A stretch of 64,000 nucleotides of DNA from Paenibacillus sp. FSL H8-0332 (GTDB taxonomy: Bacteria > Bacillota > Bacilli > Paenibacillales > Paenibacillaceae): assembly GCF_037963835.1 (NCBI RefSeq), contig NZ_CP150145.1, positions 310,001-374,000 of the forward strand, in the 5' to 3' direction. Shown piece by piece: positions 43,979 to 52,323 of this stretch (positions are counted from its first letter, which is position 1; every line of letters begins with the position of its first letter). The notes beneath the pieces were generated by a model. That model saw only the letters and a program-made list of their open reading frames with translations, searched no databases and was not told the origin of the DNA. Both the position numbers and the translations under genes were made by a program.

Positions 43979-44024
43979 AGAGACGATCCGCTATAACCGT
44001 TAACGGTTATAGCGGATCGTCTCT
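43979..44024. terminator. Terminator after the MFS gene
   Basis: A fully palindromic 46 bases (AGAGACGATCCGCTATAACC, then GTTAAC at the centre and the mirror half), followed by TTT on the plus strand. Confidence 0.85.
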
Positions 44025-44187
44025 TTGCGTCTGGAGAGGATGTAGAACTGCCCCGCTGTCCAGCATCCTCCCAAGCAACCCAGCCAATAACCAGCTTATC
44101 CCTTAGAGTATATACCGGCAAACCTGACAGCATAGATTCAGGTTCGTATGCGGATGGAAAAAGATTGTGCATGTGCGAGTGGGGCGG

Positions 44188-45141
44188 TTATTGCGTCTCC
44201 GCCAGATCTGCTGAATATGCCGCCGCGACCCCGCGGGCCACCTCGCCTAATCTGCGGCGGACATGCTCCGGTCCCAGCACCTCCAGGACGGTCCCGAAGC
44301 CTAGCAGGAAGCCATAGAGCCAGTCATTCTCAGGGTACTGGAGCGTGATGGTATATCCGCCGGTATCATCCCGCTCTAGCGTCTCACAGTCGAAGTATTC
44401 CTCGGCGAGATGCTTGCCTTCCGGCGTGAAACGCAGCGTGACTGGTGTGAGATTCTGCGGTTCTTTCCAGCTACTACTCCACGGCAGCTCTGTAAGCGGA
44501 ATATCCTGGCGGATATAGTGCCTGTTCTCCTTCACCAGCGCTTTCATCCGCAGCAGCTTGAAGAGGCGGAAATCTTGACGGTCCTGACAGAACCCGTATA
44601 AGTACCAGAACTGTCCCTTGAGGACCAGCGTATACGGCTCGACTGTACGCAGACTTACCCTGCCTTCGGCAGTTATGTATTCAAAAGTGACCATGACCTC
44701 CTCCTCCAAGGCTTCTTTAAGGAGGCCCAGCCGCTCCTTTAGCGGACCCGTCAGCTCCCAGGGGGAGAAATCGACGATCATCCGGGTGGTTTTGCTGCGG
44801 AAGGCAGCAACCTGTGAGGGAGGGACGACACTGCTGATCTTCTCCATCAATAGCTGATGGCCCGCTCCTCCGATGGAAGAGGTACTTTGCAGCGCATTGA
44901 AGATATCGGCCAGCTCGCGCTCCGACAGCACGTTGCGGTCCAGCCGGTAGCCCTGCATGAGGCCGATGCCGCCCCCTGCTCCCTGATAGGTAACCACAGG
45001 GATGCCTGCGCTGTTAATGCTGTCTATATCGCGGTAAATCGTTCGCACGGAGACCTCGAACATATCGGCCAGCTCCTTGGCCTGAATCAGCGGCCGGTTC
45101 AGCAGCAGAATAACAATGGAGAGCAGACGGTCTATTTTCAC
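44188..45141 (-). CDS. WYL-domain transcriptional regulator (YafY-like)
   Basis: 317 residues, GTG start at 45141 after AGAAGG. N-terminal HTH_11 winged helix: KIDRLLSIVILLLNRPLIQA, KELADMFEVSVRTIYRDIDSIN. The WYL domain (about 140-220) carries VRTVEPYTLVLKGQFWYLYG, the family's ligand-sensing motif, then a WCX-like C-terminus. These proteins respond to nucleic acid or small ligands and often control stress genes. Its target is not evident; it is encoded next to, and in the same direction as, dedA. Confidence 0.93.
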   Translation of the reverse strand: MKIDRLLSIVILLLNRPLIQAKELADMFEVSVRTIYRDIDSINSAGIPVVTYQGAGGGIGLMQGYRLDRNVLSERELADIFNALQSTSSIGGAGHQLLMEKISSVVPPSQVAAFRSKTTRMIVDFSPWELTGPLKERLGLLKEALEEEVMVTFEYITAEGRVSLRTVEPYTLVLKGQFWYLYGFCQDRQDFRLFKLLRMKALVKENRHYIRQDIPLTELPWSSSWKEPQNLTPVTLRFTPEGKHLAEEYFDCETLERDDTGGYTITLQYPENDWLYGFLLGFGTVLEVLGPEHVRRRLGEVARGVAAAYSADLAETQ

Positions 45142-45178
45142 AGGAAAACCTTCTTTCAGGTGTTAGGTGAGGCTTTAG

Positions 45179-45859
45179 TCAGCGAGTCTTGGAGGTTTCT
45201 TTAACCTTCACTTGGACCTTGGGTTCAAGCGTTGCCACTGGCTTGCGCCGCCGCAGCCGGAGAGAAATGGCAGCCCGGTAACGGTAGAGGACAATCAGCG
45301 CAGCGATGGCCAGCACGCCTACCGCGATCCAGAGGGCGTAGGATTCGATCAGGTGGAAGATGCCCATCCACTGCGGGCCGAAGATTTTGCCGATTCCGAG
45401 GAATAACACCACCCAGAATATTGCGCCCCCATAGGCATACATAGCGAATTTACGGAAGGGCAGGGCGATTATGCCGGCGAAATAGCCGGTGAAGTGGCGG
45501 ACGCCGGGAATGAAATAACCGATGGAGATCAGCACACTGCCGTATTTCTCGAACCAGCGTTGCGTCTTTTCCAGCTTGGCCGGAGAGAACATGAACCATT
45601 TGCCGTACCGTTGAATAAAGGGCAGACCGGCCCTCAGTCCGATGAAATAAGTAATGGTCATCCCGATTGTAGTCCCCAAGAAGGCTACGATCACCAGTGT
45701 GAAGAAATCCAGCCTCCCCGTGAAAGAGAGAAATCCTGCGAAGGCCATCGTGGTCTCCCCGGGAAAGGGGAGGGCGATAAATTCGAGCAAAAGCCCGAAG
45801 AACAACACGCTATATCCATAGCTCGCAAACAATTCCTGTATCCATTTCAGCATATCCAT
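45179..45859 (-). CDS. DedA-family membrane protein
   Basis: 226 residues from ATG 45859 (MDMLKWIQEL), with GGAGAG about 12 bases upstream. Family motifs: FIALPFPGETTMAFAGFLSF, TITYFIGLRAGLPFI, and GYFIPGVRHFTGYFAG. About five membrane segments and a basic C-terminus (KVQVKVKETSKTR). DedA proteins include the undecaprenyl-phosphate and phosphatidylglycerol translocases. This gene is divergent from the polysaccharide deacetylase gene, giving a cell-envelope pairing. Confidence 0.93.
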   Translation of the reverse strand: MDMLKWIQELFASYGYSVLFFGLLLEFIALPFPGETTMAFAGFLSFTGRLDFFTLVIVAFLGTTIGMTITYFIGLRAGLPFIQRYGKWFMFSPAKLEKTQRWFEKYGSVLISIGYFIPGVRHFTGYFAGIIALPFRKFAMYAYGGAIFWVVLFLGIGKIFGPQWMGIFHLIESYALWIAVGVLAIAALIVLYRYRAAISLRLRRRKPVATLEPKVQVKVKETSKTR

Positions 45860-45967
45860 AGATTCTTCACTCTCCAAAGGCTGCGCGCCTATTCTATTCT
45901 GAAGCTTGTCTTCATACAATCTACCAAATGGTGCGGGTGCGCCAATAGAATGCTGGAGGTAGAGAAG

Positions 45968-47395
45968 ATGAAGGACAACCTGGAAAATCCTATCCGCCGC
46001 ATCATGATCTGCGGGTTGCTTGTTATTGCTGTTGTACTGAGTCTGGGTGTGTCAGCTTATGGAGGGCAGGGGAATTCTTCCGGTTCGCGGAGTAAGTACT
46101 CCCTACAGGCTGAAGCAGGCAGTACGTTAACTCTACTCTCTAAGAATAATCCTCCAGCTGTCCCGGTGCAAGATTTGCCCCCGGCAGTGGTCAGAATGAC
46201 AACCGCAGAATCACGGCAGCCGCATATTTCCGGGGGCGGTTCAGCCCCTAAGGCAGGGGCAGAGCATCCTGCTCCCGCGATACATCAAGTATCCGCTGCT
46301 GCGGGAAAAGCTGCTCCAGCAGCGGGACAGCGCAAGGAGAAGGTGGTCTATCTGACTTTTGACGACGGGCCAAGCGCAGTTACTCCCAAGGTCCTTACCA
46401 TATTGCAGGAGCAGGGGATTAAGGCGACCTTCTTCGTGCTGGGGGATCAGGCCGCAAGCCGTCCCGAGCTGATCAACGCCATCTGGGAGCAGGGGCATGC
46501 TATCGGCAACCATACCTATAATCATAACTATCATGATTTATATAGCGGATTCACGGAATTTTGGCGCCAAATCAAAATGGCGGAGGAAACGGTACGTGAG
46601 ATCACAGGCGTCCGTCCGCAGTTGGTCCGTGCGCCTGGCGGTACGTTCGGCCATTTCGACAGCACGTACTTCAATCTGCTGAAGCAGGCAGGCTACGGGG
46701 TGATGGACTGGACCGTGGATAGCGGGGATTCCCGCCGCCGGGGAGTGCTCGCTGCGGAGATTGTGCAGGCTTCTGTTGCGGACCTGACCTCCTCCAGTGT
46801 GGTATTGCTGCTGCATGACGGATCAGGCCATGAACAGAGTGCCAAGGCGCTGCCTGCCATTATTGAACGCTACAGAGCGGCCGGTTATGAGTTCGGCGTT
46901 CTGGATGCGCAGAGTGATCCGGTACAGTTCAGGGTGTCCTCCAAGGCAGCCGCACTTCAGCGGGGCAAGCCGTCACAGGATTGGATATCAGCCAATATTG
47001 CTCCGAATGCGGAGCTGTTTGCACCAGGCAAGGCGCTTGCGCTTGAGATTGGCCGGATGGAGATCAAGCTGAAGCCCGGAGAGTACCGTCTCCAGGACGG
47101 GCAGTACTATGTTCCGCTACGCGCCACCGTGGAACGGCTGGGCGGACGGGTCGGCTGGAATGCGGCTACCCGCAGCGCAGCTGTAAGCTGGAACGGCCGC
47201 AGCATGACGTTAGACTCAGAGAAGCAAGAGGTTGGCATTCACTGGCCGGACGGAACGGCAGAGTACAAGGCGGCACAGGTGCAGCTCCAAGGCTCCTCCC
47301 TCTGGGTACCCCTGCGTACGCTGCTTGAGGCGGCTGGGCATCCGGGCGCCGAGGCCTTTGTTAATGTAGAGGAGCGCAGGGTTACAGCAGCGTAA
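45968..47395 (+). CDS. Secreted polysaccharide deacetylase with stalk domain
   Basis: 475 residues from ATG 45968, GGAGGT 7 bases before. Hydrophobic N-terminus (residues 8-30), a Pro/Ala/Ser linker (about 35-125), then a NodB domain (about 127-320): YLTFDDGPS with D132/D133, the zinc motif NHTYNH with H182 and H186, RAPGGTF and LLLHDG. The C-terminal 110 residues are a stalk domain (PLRATVERLGGRVGWN, then WVPLRTLLEAAGH), like that of the GDSL esterase at 30947. It probably deacetylates peptidoglycan or another amino-sugar polymer at the wall. Confidence 0.93.
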   Translation: MKDNLENPIRRIMICGLLVIAVVLSLGVSAYGGQGNSSGSRSKYSLQAEAGSTLTLLSKNNPPAVPVQDLPPAVVRMTTAESRQPHISGGGSAPKAGAEHPAPAIHQVSAAAGKAAPAAGQRKEKVVYLTFDDGPSAVTPKVLTILQEQGIKATFFVLGDQAASRPELINAIWEQGHAIGNHTYNHNYHDLYSGFTEFWRQIKMAEETVREITGVRPQLVRAPGGTFGHFDSTYFNLLKQAGYGVMDWTVDSGDSRRRGVLAAEIVQASVADLTSSSVVLLLHDGSGHEQSAKALPAIIERYRAAGYEFGVLDAQSDPVQFRVSSKAAALQRGKPSQDWISANIAPNAELFAPGKALALEIGRMEIKLKPGEYRLQDGQYYVPLRATVERLGGRVGWNAATRSAAVSWNGRSMTLDSEKQEVGIHWPDGTAEYKAAQVQLQGSSLWVPLRTLLEAAGHPGAEAFVNVEERRVTAA

Positions 47396-47551
47396 GGCAG
47401 ATATCAGGGTTAGGAGGAAGGCTGGGCGGCAAAGACGGCAAGGAGAGTAGGGAGTAGGGAGCGCTGGCGGGAAAAGCGGCTGCTGAATGTCTGGGCATCC
47501 TTTTTCGTGGAAAGAATAGATAGCAACAGGCCTCAGTAAGCGGTATAGCCA

Positions 47552-49096
47552 GTGGAAGTACAGGCTATCAGGAGGTTAGTCTATGACCATGGAAGGGTGT
47601 TCTCCTTGTCCTCATCATCATTGATAGATCCGAAATCACAGGTATATTCACAGCAGAACAGGTATGGGAATGCAGAGATTGCCGGGTTCCCCCGGAAGCG
47701 TGTGCGCCGCGCAGCCAAGGAGTGGGGGCGAATGCTGCTCCTGATGGCAGTTACCGGGGGACTGTATTTGTGGCGTGGAGGAGAATCGCTCCTGCTGCTG
47801 CTGACAGCTGGCGGAGTGGTCATGTCCGGCGGCCTGCTGATGCAGCTCTGCGGTCCCCGGAGAGTTAATGTCCAGCGCACGATTACTCCTGCGCATCTGT
47901 CTGCGGGGGACGATGCAGTTGTGGAAGTGGAGATTTCTTTTGCCGCCAGAATCCCGCTGCCCTGGATGATTGTGACCGATTACTGGAGCGGGGGCAGCCA
48001 TCAGGAGCTGCTGTTTCCCGGCTTCCGGCGCTCCTTCAAATATTCGTATGAGCTACTGTCTGTTCCCAGGGGTGTACATCAGCTTCATGGGTGCAGTGTA
48101 ACCTGGGGGGATCTGCCGGGGCTGTTCACCGGCGGCTGCCAGCCGGGCGGCAAGGCGGACTTCAAGGTGCTGCCAAGGGCACTATATATGGGCACAGTTG
48201 TGCCGGATACCGGCTTGCTGCCCGGGGACCGTGCATCTGGGCGGGGGAACCACAACAGCCCGCAAGCTGCGGATATCCGTGATTATGCGCCGGGTGATCC
48301 GTTCAGCCGGATTCACTGGAAGAGCAGCGCCCGTAAAGGCAACCTGCAGAGCAGAGTGCCGGAACGTGAAGCGGGGCAGATGACCTGCATCGTGCTTGCG
48401 AGCAGTCCGGCGGATTACGAGATTCCCGGCGGTGCGCATCCTCCCCGCAGCCAGCGGAGGTCGGTGATCCCGGCCTTTGAACAGGCGGTATCGGCTACGA
48501 TGGGGCTGCTGCTCTCTGCCGAGCGTACCGGCAGCTACATCCAGCTCTTCAGTGGCGGCTGGCCGGAAGGGATGGCCAGACATGAGGGGCTGGGCCAGAT
48601 TCCCGGGAGGGTCCGGGATCTGCTCACAGAGATTGCCCCCTCCGGTTCACAGAGTCTCAGCAGACTGCTGGAGGATGCGTCGCGGAGCTGGATTCCCGGG
48701 ATGACGGTATCGGTCATTACCGGCCGGTTGGAGGAGGAGTCGGCGAGAACGCTGGCCCGCTTTCTGGTGCAGGGAATCAGGGTGGAGCTGTATTATGTCT
48801 GGGATCAGCCTGCTCCGAGCCGGACTCCCGGTAATCCTGTGCGGAGTCCCGCCGGAGCAGCGGGTACAATGCCGGAGCTATCCCGCAGCAGCAGGCTGGC
48901 ACCGGAGGGGTGGGAAACAACCGGGCAGCATGATCCCGCAGCTTACGGGAACAGCAGACCGCCTGCCTCGGATACGATTGCGGGAAGTCTGATGCGGCTT
49001 GGAGCGAGGATTCACTGTCTGAGCTATGCTGCTCCTGCACAAGGGTACAAGGGGGCGGAGCCTGATGGATTCCCGGATAACTCCAACTCTCGTTAA
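47552..49096 (+). CDS. DUF58-domain protein
   Basis: The frame is open from 47552 to 49096; the true start is unsettled. Candidates are GTG 47552 (no ribosome site), TTG 47621 (touching the stop of the short leader frame) and ATG 47732 (AAGGAG 9 bases upstream, residue 61). Two hydrophobic segments follow 47732, then the DUF58 signature PGDPFSRIHWKSSA and later a vWA-like segment. The C-terminus is unusually Pro/Ala-rich. DUF58 proteins usually form a unit with a MoxR ATPase and a transglutaminase-like protein; the transglutaminase gene overlaps here, but MoxR is absent. Comparable to B. subtilis YeaD. Confidence 0.85.
   Translation: MEVQAIRRLVYDHGRVFSLSSSSLIDPKSQVYSQQNRYGNAEIAGFPRKRVRRAAKEWGRMLLLMAVTGGLYLWRGGESLLLLLTAGGVVMSGGLLMQLCGPRRVNVQRTITPAHLSAGDDAVVEVEISFAARIPLPWMIVTDYWSGGSHQELLFPGFRRSFKYSYELLSVPRGVHQLHGCSVTWGDLPGLFTGGCQPGGKADFKVLPRALYMGTVVPDTGLLPGDRASGRGNHNSPQAADIRDYAPGDPFSRIHWKSSARKGNLQSRVPEREAGQMTCIVLASSPADYEIPGGAHPPRSQRRSVIPAFEQAVSATMGLLLSAERTGSYIQLFSGGWPEGMARHEGLGQIPGRVRDLLTEIAPSGSQSLSRLLEDASRSWIPGMTVSVITGRLEEESARTLARFLVQGIRVELYYVWDQPAPSRTPGNPVRSPAGAAGTMPELSRSSRLAPEGWETTGQHDPAAYGNSRPPASDTIAGSLMRLGARIHCLSYAAPAQGYKGAEPDGFPDNSNSR
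47583..47624 (+). CDS. Possible 13-residue leader peptide before the DUF58 gene
   Basis: ATG 47583 lies 6 bases after a perfect AGGAGGT, the best ribosome site in the region, yet encodes only MTMEGCSPCPHHH before TGA. The DUF58 frame then runs across in another phase. It may be a coupling leader or the remains of the true N-terminus broken by a frameshift. Confidence 0.3.
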   Translation: MTMEGCSPCPHHH

Positions 49097-51527
49097 TGTG
49101 AGTACGAATGGCGCCAGTCCGAAGGGCTCAACCTACAGCAGGCAGCGGCGCTACGGAAGCATCTGGTTTTCAGCGGCAGGGATGCAGGAATCAGACCTTG
49201 CAGAGAACAGCTCCGCAGGTAAAAGAGAGAACAGCCCCCTGTACTATCGCGGCCTGTTCTCTTTGGCGATTATGGGCGTCTTTGCGCTGTGGCTGCTGCC
49301 GCTCTACAGATTGTCTGCGGCAGCGGACCATACACAGCTCCTGCGGCTCCTGATGCTCTCGGCAGCAGCATTACTCGCATGGGGCTGTCTGCTGCTGCCC
49401 CGTCTTGTCCAGGCAAGCGGGCAGTTTCTTCTAATCTTCATGACCTGGTATGCCCTTGGTGCTGCTGCGGGAGGTGGGGGCGGGTGGCTGAAGGTCTATG
49501 CCATGGAGAAAAGCAGACAGGATGCCTTGCTGCTCCTCTCTGGCCGGATCTCTGCATTAAGCGAGGATAGCAGGCTGCTGATTCTGGTGCTGGGCTGGGG
49601 ACTGCTGGTATCCTCTGTCCAGCAGCTTGCGCTGTACAGAGGAAGTATTGCGCTGTTCACCAGTCTAACGCTGGTGTATCTGTTGGTGCTGGATATGGGT
49701 TATGCCGTTAATACTTCCGGGGATGTCCTGGTCACTGTTGGGCTGATCTTGTGGCTGCGGGCCTTAAGCGGGCTGCTCCACCTGCAAGAGAGGACAGGAA
49801 GGCCTGTTCTTCCTTATGCCCGCTGGGGAGCCAGGGCATTCTCAGCGGCTGTAATCGTAACGCTGGCCGCCTGGATAGCCGGGCAAGGGCTGGGAGCGCG
49901 CCCGGCTGCCCCGGTTACGCTGCAGCCGGTGCTGGACAAGCTGGAGCACTGGGCAGCGGCGCAAAAGCCGGAGGAGGCAGGCGTGCCCGGCACTGGCAGC
50001 AGTAGCAGTACTGGCTACAGCATGGAGGACAGAGAGCTCGGTATGCCTCTGACTCCCAGCCGGGAGGCGGCCTTCACGGTCACTGCTTCCCGTCCCTACT
50101 ATTGGCGAGGGGAGAGCATGGCTTATTATGACGGCCGCCGCTGGATCAGGAGCGGAGCCGCGTATTCAGCACTGAATCTGCCCCGGCTGTCCGGGGCGGT
50201 GCCTGCTCTGGCGGATGCTGTATCAGCCGGGGGGCAGACGTTTATTCAGCGGATTCAACTGGCTTCGCCCTCCCCTGGAGGTGTGCCGCTGTTCAGTGCA
50301 GGCGCTATAACGGACGTACAGAACATCCGGCTTGCGGACGGAAGCCAGCTGGGTTACGTGCTGGCCAGTTCGGACAAGCTTAGCTTCCGCCTGCCGGAAG
50401 TCTACGGCTCTGCAGGGGTTACGGAGTATACTGTGAAGTCTGTTCTGCCGCCAAGCGATCCGGCGGTGCTGCGGACGCTGAAGGGGAGTGATCCTGAAGG
50501 GGTTCGCAGTCAGTATTTGCAGCTCCCCGCTGCTCTGCCGCCCAGAGCGCGTGCACTGGCTGGCCAGCTTACTGCTGCTGCGGCCAGCCGTTACGATGCT
50601 GCTGTAGCCGTAGCCGGCTATCTTCAGGACGGCTACTCCTATTCGTTGAAGACCCGCGTGCCGCCATCCGGTGCCGATTTCACCGATGATTTTCTGTTCG
50701 GGACCCGCCAGGGGTATTGTGTGCATTTTGCCACTGCGATGACGGTCCTGCTGCGCAGCAGCGGCATTCCGGCGCGGTACGTCCAGGGCTACGGCCCGGG
50801 AACCGCCGTGCCCGGCTCTGTGCCGCAGCGCTATAGCGTGACCGGCGGCGATGCCCACGCCTGGGTCGAGGTCTATTTCCCCGGCGCGGGCTGGGTCCCC
50901 TTCGACCCCACGCCCTCCGCCGCTGCCGCCGCTGCCCTCGGCGCGGCGGCTACGGACCCGGCGGCTGCCTCTGCGCCGCCGGACACCCGCCGCTCCGCTG
51001 CGCTGCACGCGGACGCGCTTACCGCCGCCCTGCCGCAGGCGGGCGGCCCGGACACTGCGCCGCTCGCGCTGGCGGCGCTGGTGCTGGCTGCCGCCATCCG
51101 CTGGCGGCGCAGCCTGGCCCTGCTGCCGGCGGTGCGCCGCGTCGGCAGGCTTGGCCGTGAGCGGCAGCTGCGCGCCGCCGCTCTGGCCTGGCACGGGCTG
51201 GCGGCGCGGTATGGGCCGCCGCTGCCCGGGGTTACCGCCAGGGAGTACGCAGACTCCCTGGCTATCGAGGACGGGCGGCTGCGCGCCGCCGTCCGGGGGT
51301 TTGTACGCCAGTGGGAGACCCTGGCGTATGGCGGCGCCGGAGGCGGCGTGCCTTTAGCGGCCGCGCGCTCCGCTGGAGACGTCGTGCCTTTGCCGGCGTC
51401 GGGCTCTGCTGGAGGCGCCGCTCCCTCGACGCCTTCCGCGTCCCCCGCGCCCCCTAACGCTGCCGATACCACAGACGCAGCGGCATTCATGGCCCGGTGC
51501 CTGATGATCACCTTCCATCTGACCTGA
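49065..51527 (+). CDS. Membrane transglutaminase-like protein (TgpA/YebA type)
   Basis: 820 residues from ATG 49065, which follows GGGGGCGGAG; overlaps the DUF58 gene by 32 bases. N-terminal hydrophobic block (about 65-275) with six to seven membrane segments, then an extracellular transglutaminase core. Catalytic triad: QGYCVHFA with C552, GDAHAWVEV with H598, and FDPTPS with D614. After a very GC-rich Ala/Pro-rich segment there is one more membrane segment and a DUF4129-like tail (TAREYADSLAIEDGRLRAAV). Likely a surface protease or peptidoglycan/protein crosslinking enzyme; the reaction is not proven for the family. Confidence 0.9.
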   Translation: MDSRITPTLVNVSTNGASPKGSTYSRQRRYGSIWFSAAGMQESDLAENSSAGKRENSPLYYRGLFSLAIMGVFALWLLPLYRLSAAADHTQLLRLLMLSAAALLAWGCLLLPRLVQASGQFLLIFMTWYALGAAAGGGGGWLKVYAMEKSRQDALLLLSGRISALSEDSRLLILVLGWGLLVSSVQQLALYRGSIALFTSLTLVYLLVLDMGYAVNTSGDVLVTVGLILWLRALSGLLHLQERTGRPVLPYARWGARAFSAAVIVTLAAWIAGQGLGARPAAPVTLQPVLDKLEHWAAAQKPEEAGVPGTGSSSSTGYSMEDRELGMPLTPSREAAFTVTASRPYYWRGESMAYYDGRRWIRSGAAYSALNLPRLSGAVPALADAVSAGGQTFIQRIQLASPSPGGVPLFSAGAITDVQNIRLADGSQLGYVLASSDKLSFRLPEVYGSAGVTEYTVKSVLPPSDPAVLRTLKGSDPEGVRSQYLQLPAALPPRARALAGQLTAAAASRYDAAVAVAGYLQDGYSYSLKTRVPPSGADFTDDFLFGTRQGYCVHFATAMTVLLRSSGIPARYVQGYGPGTAVPGSVPQRYSVTGGDAHAWVEVYFPGAGWVPFDPTPSAAAAAALGAAATDPAAASAPPDTRRSAALHADALTAALPQAGGPDTAPLALAALVLAAAIRWRRSLALLPAVRRVGRLGRERQLRAAALAWHGLAARYGPPLPGVTAREYADSLAIEDGRLRAAVRGFVRQWETLAYGGAGGGVPLAAARSAGDVVPLPASGSAGGAAPSTPSASPAPPNAADTTDAAAFMARCLMITFHLT

Positions 51528-51571
51528 ACAAGAAGCGGCGTTCCTGCATTTGCGGCGGACGTCTTTTCTTC

Positions 51572-51668
51572 AAATATAAGCATATATGCTTCATGCTATA
51601 AATTATCCTTCTATTGCGCGCTGGAGCGGAACCGCCTTATAAAAAAGGATGGCAAAGCCGTTTCCATG
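51572..51668 (-). repeat. Dispersed intergenic repeat, copy C (inverted, diverged)
   Basis: Read on the minus strand this follows copies A and B from GGAAACGGC through ATAGAAGGAT and the AT-rich tail (ATAAATTATCCTTCTATT on the plus strand), with scattered substitutions. It starts 45 bases after the transglutaminase gene stop. Its right end is too diverged to show an inverted repeat clearly. Confidence 0.75.
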
Positions 51669-51758
51669 ATTGGACTGAAAGTGCTTAAAGAGCCGGGAGG
51701 AGCAACAGTGCACCTGATTTCACCGGACGCAGGCCGAAGGAATAATTGAGGAGCCAAG

Positions 51759-51945
51759 AATATATGCGAAAAACCGAACACAATTGGACTTGGTGCGCCA
51801 CGTAAGCCGAATGTAATCGAAAAACCGAACACAATTGGACGGGGAGCGCCACGTAGACCAACTGTAATCGAAAAACCAAATACAATCGCTGGCGCAAAGG
51901 AGAATAGGCCTGATGTATGTGGAAATCCGACTACAATAGAATGAA
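51759..51945. repeat. Tandem array 2, period 51 bp (diverged)
   Basis: Units start at 51759, 51810 and 51861 with exact 51-base spacing; a fourth diverged unit begins at about 51912. The conserved core is ATGTAATCGAAAAACCGAAC with CACAATTGGAC after it. This core is clearly related to the array 1 core (TAGTCGAAAAACCGACTAC) 11 kb away. Read on the minus strand it gives the 17-residue repeat IVFGFSITFGLRGAPSP. Confidence 0.85.
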
Positions 51946-52266
51946 GTGTATTAATGCTCCACTCTATCTCTATATTCGTCACTGCAGTGAACTTTGGGCC
52001 GTTGTTGTCCCCCAATTTCCCCTTCGCTTCTCTTTTTGCTTTTCGTTAATATCTTTAGTGCTTCCTATCGCTTAGGTCCAATCGTGAAAAATCCGAATAT
52101 TAAGCTGCTTGTTCCAGTCGTGGAGGCACCGTAAATCTCTGCCCAATACATATATCCTGCTGCACCCTGGCAGCCAGCTATTTCCAGCCCTCAGGCACTA
52201 TGCTGCGATTCTCTCCAGACCTGCCGCCTACAGCCCAAAACCTTGAAGCAAAGGGACCCCATTTCC

Positions 52267-52296
52267 TTGACGCTGAGAATTAACCATGAGTATAAT
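52267..52296 (+). promoter_or_regulatory. guaA promoter
   Basis: TTGACG (52267-52272), 18 bases, TATAAT (52291-52296), 28 bases before the guaA ATG. No purine riboswitch or PurBox is visible here, unlike at the permease gene downstream. Confidence 0.8.
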
Positions 52297-52323
52297 GAAT
52301 CCAATAATCAAGGGAGGCAAGTA

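Larger units (their letters stand above)
51528..52323. other. Intergenic region before guaA
   Basis: 796 bases without a convincing gene. In order: dispersed repeat copy C (51572-51668), tandem array 2 (about 51759-51945), a stretch of about 320 bases with no recognisable structure (a possible further diverged unit AATCGTGAAAAATCCGAA at 52080), and the guaA promoter. A minus-strand frame at 51611-52015 is the array read as 17-residue repeats and is not accepted as a gene. Confidence 0.7.

Noticed and set aside
51611..52015. Minus-strand 134-residue gene before guaA
   Set aside because: It is array 2 plus repeat copy C read as protein; no start context and decayed units.
52080..52266. Purine riboswitch upstream of guaA
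   Set aside because: None of the conserved junction or loop segments is present; only a promoter could be supported.
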